A stretch of DNA of 64,000 nt, taken from Fasciola hepatica. Lineage: Eukaryota; Platyhelminthes; Trematoda; Plagiorchiida; Fasciolidae. The stretch lies in the NCBI GenBank assembly GCA_948099385.1, contig CANUEZ040000129.1, positions 5,208,001 through 5,272,000 of the forward strand, written 5' to 3'. The position numbers were made by a program, and so were the translations under genes. Under the pieces are notes generated by a model. The model had not been told where the DNA came from, did no database searches, and saw only the letters and a program-made list of their open reading frames with translations. Positions 53,226-62,200 of the stretch are shown here, piece after piece. The first letter of the stretch is position 1. Every line of letters starts with the position of its first letter.

Positions 53226-56200
53226 GGAATCATATGTATCACATTTGCATTGTATCTCCATTTCATGATCCAGCAACAACCGAGAACAACTGATTTACCG
53301 AGTGATCAACCTCGATAACATGAACTGAAATCTGCCATGCCAAGTCTGTGTGGTTCGAGGGAAAACAAATTCGATCCAACCTAATCTAATCTGATCCAGT
53401 ACGACCAAATATAATTTGACCCAATCTGAACGAATTGAGTCTCTTCACTATCAGAAGAACCAGATTGATTCGGATGACCACGAACTACGTGCAAGTGTGT
53501 CAATGGTGGCACGTGTTGCGAAGCACTGCGAACACGTTTGACGAGATGTGATGTGATTTGAAATAACGAAGAATTGTGTGGGAATTGTGTTGCATCGGAC
53601 CTCGTTTGTAACATTATACGGCATAACCGATGGTTTTACGTGACCACTATTTTTAATATTCATTCACAATTTTGCCAGTTCTCCATATTTTTTTTCTAAT
53701 AAATCGGTTTTATGCTTCAGCAAAAGGAGGTGAGTGGTGAATAACGTCTTCCGTTTTCAGTTGTGTTTACGTGAGCAGCGGTTCGGAAAATCATCCGGAG
53801 CTAACACGTTTTTATTGTCTTTGATGAAGCCGTTTCTGAAAACTTGAATAACGCAAATCTTTCCGTATTTATCAGACACTACGCAATATATTTGATGCCT
53901 TCTAATGCAACTATAGCGAGTCTGAAATATAACGCTACCGTTGGCGTACCGGCCTTTGCTTTGTTTCTGACAAAATGTCTAACTTCTGTTCAGGGTGCAA
54001 CAATCTCCTCACTTTTTTACCAACCATTTTCTATTGTCTTTTAATAACTCAAACCGAATTGCTGTTTTAGACAAAGGATGTGAGTGATAAACGAAACCTA
54101 AATTCGTATTCCTGTGTCTGTTCTTGGAGAACTTCTGATACTCATACCCATTAGTCAGTCTGGTATATTATGATCTCGGCTAATCATGTTCTTTAAACTG
54201 ATTTTTTTAAACATATTACGGATCCAGCATCGAACAAGATGTTCCTGCCTATTCAGTATTTTCTAAACGGACTCCATTCTAAACAGGGCCTTATAGTTTC
54301 AGCTAGCATTCACCGAGAATGACGATGTTTCTGCGATGTCATGTGGCACAATTAGAATCTCAATTAGACCCTCTGGATATTCGCAATAAGCATGATCCAA
54401 GTGTGTACGCTTAACCTAATTGATTTCGCTTTTCTCGGAACTGCCTTCATCCGATCTCATGTTGTATAACCTTTAGTGGTAGAGTAGATTCTTCAGTTCC
54501 GAAAGAAAACTTTCTACTGTTTGAAGAGATATACGTTCGAGGCCTATTCAGCCGATGTTGAGAAAATGAGGTGGGAGATTGATTTAAATATATAAGAACC
54601 GCTTCTAGACGGTGCTCTGATAATAAATAACGAGGATCAAAGTTGAATACTTTTAACACAATCTGATTCAAATTAATAATATGATGAAAGTTCACTTGCT
54701 ATTCAAAAGGTGTACTAACACTATATGCAATCAGTAACATTTTCATGAATATCTTCTTTTATCTTTTTTATAATATGCAATCCGTTGTCTAATATTTGTC
54801 GTTGCCATTTCGTCCGGATCCCACTTGACTACTGCTTTAGTCAACGGAGGTAGGTCATGATGGAATTTTGTCTTTCATTGCTTTTCTTTATCCGTGTTCA
54901 TAAAAAATAAACAGCACTTAGAGCACCATCCGATTTTAACACCATCATCAGTTCAAAATCGGTTAAACATAATCTAAGTATATTAATATGAAATGTTTGA
55001 TCATATATCAGTACCAATCATCGCAAACATGTGACATTCACTGACATATTGGAAAATTATGAATCGCATTACCCATTGTTCCGAATCTATTCGAGAACAA
55101 CTAGGTTTCTCACCAGTCTTTTGTAATCACGTGATCTGTTATCAAGCACTCTATGGATGGTTTCGATTGGAACGACTCAAGTGGTACCAAACGCATCTTA
55201 ATCCGATGTGAACCATTTCCGACTACTTTCAAGGGAAGTACATTGAAGTCACATGAATTCTTCACTTCTCCATGGAGATAACCTGTTGGAGTAGTACTTG
55301 GAATTTTTCCAGATAAGGCTTAGCTAACTGAGGCATGATGCGCTTACCAATATTATCGGATTACTTCAACTACGTCAAAGTTTCACACGTTCGTAGTATT
55401 TGGAATCTTAATTGGGGAACGCGATCGACTGCTTCCGAAATGACAAGAGACTAAGTATCAGTAAGAGAGACCTTTATGTGCAACATTATATGTGGAAAAC
55501 ATACTGTACACACACTGATATCATGGGGTTAGAGTGTTTAGTTAGCTTTCGTAAATGCATAAAACCCTTCGTTTGAATTGATCACTCGTTCCCCATTTTC
55601 CCTTGTCCCAAAAACATTTCAGAAAAAGGAGGTAAGTACGCTTATTTTATGCTTTTATCAGACATGATAGGAGGACGAACGTAAATTGAATGACAAAAGT
55701 TTTGCCTCACCTTTGGTATGCAGGATGTGCGATTGGGAATCTGCCTACCTGATGTCGATCAGTAAAGTGCACGCAAAATGTCGCAAATACCAATGAGCAG
55801 ATGTTTCCCGAATCATTAGCAACGTGTGACTTTAGATAAGAGAAATTTTTCAGTGTTAACCACAGACACCTGCTAAGAAAAATTCTGTTTCTTATTGATT
55901 GCTTTTACCATATGAACTACAGTCGATCAGAGTGGATGTCCTTGTTTGCTCAAATTGATTGAACAATGTTGTCATGTAATTCCATCCAATCTAAACTAAC
56001 CATGTACAGCCAAATCAACCCATCTCTAAATAAAACGAACCTGCATACACCCTGGCAAATTAGACAGATGAGACCGAATTTGAGCGGCATCCGAGTTCAG
56101 CATTCGCGAAAGACATTTCGATATACAATCGGAACACCCCAACAAGATGTGATCCGATCAGATTTGGTTTGATTTGATAGAGGTGAAGTGATGTACAAGA

Positions 56201-59200
56201 AGCTTATCTGGTCTTGTTCTATGTGGAATAGCGCACTACACAATCAAAGAGGCTTTTCCTCCAGGATGATTAATTTGCATTCAGAAGTGTGCAGGCAATC
56301 TACTCAAGTCTTCTCATTCGATTCAAATTGTTTCTTCAGAGAAAGGAGGTGAGTCACAAATAAAGTTTGTGTATTTCGTCTATTATACATGTCTCTATGG
56401 CTAACTGATATAGGACCCTGTGAAAAACCATAAGGCGCCTAAAACGTTATCACTGTCATTCAGCAATCTCGTTAAATCGGTATCCAAGTGGTTTAAACCC
56501 ATCCGTTCAGCTTCAAGAAGAAACATTGCCTGATACGTCTTTGTGAAAGTAGTGATGAACATGTATTCTTGACTACCTATTGGCCGATACATTACGATTA
56601 GACTGTGCCAAAGAATGGCTCATTTTTGAGAATGGAAGAGAGTTATGCATTTTAAAATGCCCAGGTTTCTTCTGCTCTTCTGAATTCCTGTAAGTAAACG
56701 CTCATTCTATAGCTAAGTATCAGGATCAGGGGTGAAATTCCACGAGTCACCTAAGACAATAGTGTCCCTAACTGATTTCCTTTTGGTTTGTGAATGGCAA
56801 TTTGGGATAACCGGGGTAAATGTCATTGGAACTAGTTGCAAGAAGGTGATATGACCATTTCGAATCAAGTTGAGGCGACCTGATACGAATCAAACATGTC
56901 TGATTTGCTTTCACAATTCATGTTCTTTCATTCGAACCCAATTATTACTCCAGATAAAGGAGGTAAGCCGCCGTGTATTTACTTTGTATTGGTTTGAGTA
57001 TGCACCTGTACAGCCAAATGTGCAGCTGACATTATGGATAACCGCAGTAAACTCAAAGTATCCTCATTGGTGTTCACCGGTTCCTGTATTTCATCATCAT
57101 CTTCCTCTTGTAAATCAGTCCATTTGGATTTATACGCCTTCATTGCGCGCGAGCTATTTTAAAATATTTCCTTTTCACTGGCCATGTCCATGGCAAGCAG
57201 CTCTGTATCTTGCAACCAAGCAAAAGCTATGCTACTTTGCACGTGAAGAGCAATCATGCGTATTAGATAAGATTTCCGTTCTGGTTCAATCAAAACAAAT
57301 TTCATTTAATTATTTACGACATCATTTCATAGAACGAAAAATAAGTTCGTGGAATAGAACCACGTCGATTTGACTGAGATCAAGCTAACGCTCGTCTATT
57401 CGGGTTGACTGAAATGCATGCTAAGATTAGTGGATATGTGGACTTAAACATATCGTAGCCCGCTGCGTTGGAGTTAATCGGGTCTGGTGTACCATCATGT
57501 GATTTTATATAGCTCTATTCCGTAATGCTCATTTATTACTGGAATGCAAAATAATCAATAATTTTCGTGATCGAAAAAATCGAATGTTTCCCATATGTGG
57601 TATATCGTGCATTTTACGTGTACGTATACCATTCACTTATACTTATTTTATACCTGTCTTCTTTTCGTTCATTCATTGAAATCTAATTCATTCTTCAGAT
57701 AAAGGAAGTGAGTTATCCACGTGCACATTTCTGTGAGATCTGTTATTCTCATTTTAATTTGTTAGTCTGCTAACATGAGTTGTCAGCTAATTTGGACTAC
57801 TCAACGGATATGGATAAGCAGAATACGGATCGTTCACTCTGTTTTTTCATCTTCTTCATTTTCTGCTCACTTTTATCTCCAAGCCATTCCGAATGTTCCG
57901 GAAGAGCAAGGACCAGAAACGAGGATATTTCTGACGTTTCACGTTTAAGAACATGAGCTGCGATTGAATATAACGCAGATGTTCGGGATAGTGTTGCAAT
58001 ATGTAATATGCTGTGATCTTACATAAAAATATTAATGAGATATACGCGTTGCATGTCTGAGCTCATCTTATTCCATCTTCACTCGTAACGCCTAAGACGA
58101 CGAGGTGGTTCAGACATGCACTGTGAATGGATTTTCGAGTTTCCAGGGTCCAAACATATGATCCCAGATTGCTTGCGAAATTCACCTTGCTGTTCGTCAC
58201 ATCTAAACACATGAAGGTCAGAGAATAATTGAACAAACCTAGTCTGATATAGTTTGCGCATATCTGATCCAGTTCGATTTTTTGATATTTCCACATAGTA
58301 AGGCACGTAGATATTTTGGTTTGAATGCATCCTGCCACGGATAATCAAAGTTGGTAAATCCATGCCCTGTGTGGTGCAGTATGCACTGTAACTAGTATAT
58401 TTGTACGCTAACCGAATTCAATTTTCTCTCGCACTTGCACGAGTCACCCCTTTACATTCTTCTTTGCCAATTCCCCAAACTCGAATCAACTTGATGCACT
58501 AGATAAAGGAGGTGAGTCAGGAAGTGTACTTTTGTGATTGCTCGTGTTATATGTTGCATATATATGGCGTGGACTGCATGTAAAACAAAACGCGTTTGCT
58601 TCGTCATCAACTGTCGGTCTTCGGAACTGAAAACCTTACCATCTGATATGGACCAATCGATTGTCCGTGAACAGTGGATCACTTAGACATTGGTCCATGC
58701 ACTGCCCACTGTATATGTTCCATCACCAATTATTTCGGATCATTTCGACACACTCTAATGCGAAACCCTTTGGTACTAACAATCACATTTACTCAAATGA
58801 ACTACAAGTGATCAGTTTTGGATAATTTTCATTGAAAAGAAGTGCCTAACGCACATAGGTACACTGATGCACTCTAATACTGCCCGATATAATTTGATCT
58901 GATCTCGTGGAAGATGACTAAATTCAATCTGAATTACAGATTTCTCCTTGGAAACAATCGAAAACCAGCAGTCCTTTTCAAACCAGGCATTCTGTCGATT
59001 GGAGCTCAGATACTTTTGGTGTGAAACACTCAACAATTTTGGCAGACTGATTCAAATGAACATGTTGCATTCGTCTTAGGCAGCGAGAAACACGAATGAG
59101 CACCTCAAACGTGACGTGAGTTAAGGGAATTGACGCGAGAGACGTTTGTGTACCAAAATCCCGGTGTCGAAAGGAATGCGGAGAGGGTTTGGGCTTTTCA

Positions 59201-62200
59201 CAATATCACAGTTTTTGGCAAAAACGGACAGCTAGAACTAACAATGTGGTGGGCTGTGATAGTCACTTTAATGGGATGGCCTTTCTGCTTGAGCATGGGA
59301 GATATGATTGAAATCAGGGGGAACAAGGACCACAGAAGCAAGTTCCGGAGATCAATTCCTAGCAGAAAAACGAGAGCGAAATTACTGTCCTTTGATGTGC
59401 TAGCGATTGCAATGTCGATGTTATCGTGGATGACCGATTCGGCGGATGACTTTGCTTTGGGCACGATCGAAGCAAGTTAGTCACTGCAGTATTCAAGAGT
59501 AAGACAAAATCTGACCTTGCGTAGAGCAAAATGTTGTGTAGTTGGGAAATATATTCGTCACGAAAAAGAAAACCAATCGTTTTAAAGCTATTGAGACAAG
59601 AACAATTGCATATGCAGACCAAAAAATGAACTGGAGAATAAAAGACTAACGCGAACCAAGGGAAGTGAAGTATTTGGAGCAGTATAGTTGGAAGTAAGGA
59701 GTGGAGATTACAAACCATACCGGTGATTAGTCATCCGTCAATGACGTTCTTGGTACGACTAATGTTGATTCAAAATTGAGGTTCTCACATTCGAATAAGA
59801 TTTGTTGGACAAAAATGGGTTGGTGTTTTGCAGGTTCGAGGATTCACTACACTTCAGGATACGGGAAATTAGTGCAGTCTTCCAACATGAGGGATACATG
59901 TAATTTTCTTAAGATCGATTAAATAAACGACGGAGAATGGGTGCAGATTATCGTACACAGTCATCCAACAGAGTGGGACTGATGTCTTCCGGACCAAGAA
60001 GATTTGGTGTGTCAACTGAACGCAGAAGCTGAGGTAGTTTTCGGATGGCATTTTAGCCTATCAAGGCTCAGATTAGGTCAAGAGTTGAGATTCCGTGTGG
60101 ATACTTGACAATCTGGAGTTGAGTGCAAAAATGATGGTGGTAACTTTGGCTTTTCCTAGATTGAATGAATGAATATGTCGTCGATCAATTCAAGATAAGT
60201 GGAAATGAGGAAAGACAAAAATTGATGGGGGACGGATTTTGGGAGGGATTAGAAATAGTGGCTACCAGGGGGACGTGATTTTCACTCCTAACCTTTACGA
60301 TGATTGAATATTTTATCCATCGAGCACGAATACATAATATTTGGCCTGTGCTGATGTGCATATTTCACACAAACATTGGGCTTGGTATCGGAGCTAATGT
60401 ATGGGTGAACGATTCAGGGATTTAAATCAGTGAAGCATGAGCAAATATGCCTCAAAGTATAATTTGTGTAACGTTCCTAAAAGAAGTACTCAGAAAAAAT
60501 GCAATGCAGCATTCAGAATAGGTATACAACATTGGAAAGTCAGACATTACGCTTCACTGGTCTAATTAATCGGGGAAAGGGAAGTGAGAAACCTTGGAAT
60601 AAAATGATGAGTTTGATGTCAGTTAACGATCGTGCTTGTGTGCACGATCACCGGGGCAAAAGAGGACAGTGTAGAGAAATGGAATGGCGGGGAATGTTTT
60701 TTATCGACAACAAATGTTTCGCTTCCACGTCCCAGGATAGGGGCTCCGAAAGCGTGTATAAGCCGGTCACTGTTGTGGACACTGAAGTGACCTCAAATGA
60801 ATGTGTGGGAGCTGACGCTATTTATCAAAATATCTACCATAGGCTGCAACACGATTACAAAAAGGGATATAGTAGTGCTTTTGGCAGAGTGACGTAGAAT
60901 ACTTACATAATATAATATGATTCATTATGCAGGTTGAACGCCCAACTCACCATTGAAAACCATGGAAGTACTGCTCATGATATTGTAAACTAGGCTGTGG
61001 TTTTGAGCAATTAATTTTTAATTGTTCACACTTGACCGTTCATACCCAACCGGTGGTGGTCAGCTGGTTACCGTGGTGAACGTTAGCACATGCCGTCTCG
61101 GGTTCGAATTTCGTGGCAATCTCTACCGATGGCTTAGCCTAGCTGAGATCCTCTTAATAACCGCGATTCTCTTATCGAAAATATATGGTGTCATTGTATA
61201 ATAAAAGTGGGTAGTAAGGCAACAAAATGACTAATCAGAGATTATTGATGAATATTAAATGGCATAAAATAAAAGCATATCCAAGTTATGGTCTAAACAA
61301 CGAGGTGTTTCAATCTGACGGATCCTACGAAATTGGTTCTAGTAAAATTGGGCTGAATGAACATGCATTGCATTCGAAATAGTTATGGCAAAAAACGGGA
61401 AACATGTACAGCCTGGTTCAATCTTATGTGACGTGATGTTTCTTGCAGATATCTGTGGCATTGTAGAAAACGACCTCCTGCTTTCCGTGAAGTGTGTACA
61501 TTTTTCATCATGATGTAAGGTTCGCATCTACAAGTTTACATAGACTCCTCTAAAGTTCAATATTTTCGTTCCTCTATTAAAATCAACTTGATGCTTCAGA
61601 GGACGGAGGTGAGTCATGCTGAAGTGTCTGCTTTGCGTTTTGTCGGATTCTGTTGTGCTACTTGGTTCGAAGTGAGAACACACTCGGATGAAGCTGATAG
61701 TGTCCGTTCATGAATTTCCGGGCAGAATGTCGCTATTCTATAGCCTCTTTTTCTGTGCAAAACCCCACTGACCCATACACTGTGTAGAATGTGAACCCGT
61801 AAACCACACATTAGTAGGAATTATTGTAAAGGCAACCGAGCCAACTAACACTTATTCACTAACAATTGCAAAGCTCGATTGAAATACATTTGCAATATTT
61901 CCAGCAAGTAGTGACTGTGAACGACTTTGTTTCGAATTGGCTACTTCTGACATTATGAACTGCAATGAACGAAATCGGATGTGTTGAGGATTGGAAAGAT
62001 AGTCATTCTCTAGTTATTTGTTGCTTCATGGAAACGATTCAAAGTGAAGAATCATTTCTATGTGAATTTACTCCGATTGGTTGATTTGAACCTAGTTGAG
62101 CTTCGTGAAAACATGGCATCTGAAGTGCAAGAGCAGATGCACTGTAGAACAAGTTCCAATCGGAGTGGTCACTGTAAGAGTAGGTAAGAACTATATTTTG

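Larger units (their letters stand above)
52890..53641 (+). repeat. Segmental duplication, copy 2 (contains a micro-exon)
   Basis: Counterpart of 43278-43993. Long exact stretches and few substitutions; the main length difference is the (CTA)n run. Confidence 0.9.

Noticed and set aside
53051..53318. ORFs rich in Ser, Val or Thr
   Set aside because: They are translations of the (CTA)n microsatellite in different frames.
56870..57373. Longest plus-strand ORF (167 residues)
   Set aside because: It reads through the 9-base exon at 56954, its acceptor and its donor in another frame (giving Q-I-K-E-V-S), and has no recognisable domain. The same string appears in chance ORFs at 40901.
59130..59480. 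Plus-strand ORF of 116 residues
   Set aside because: It is the antisense shadow of the Jockey-like fragment.
59833..59843. TTTTGCAG followed by GTTCGAGGA
   Set aside because: Acceptor and nine bases look right, but the donor is TTCACT and the site lies inside the antisense Jockey-like sequence.
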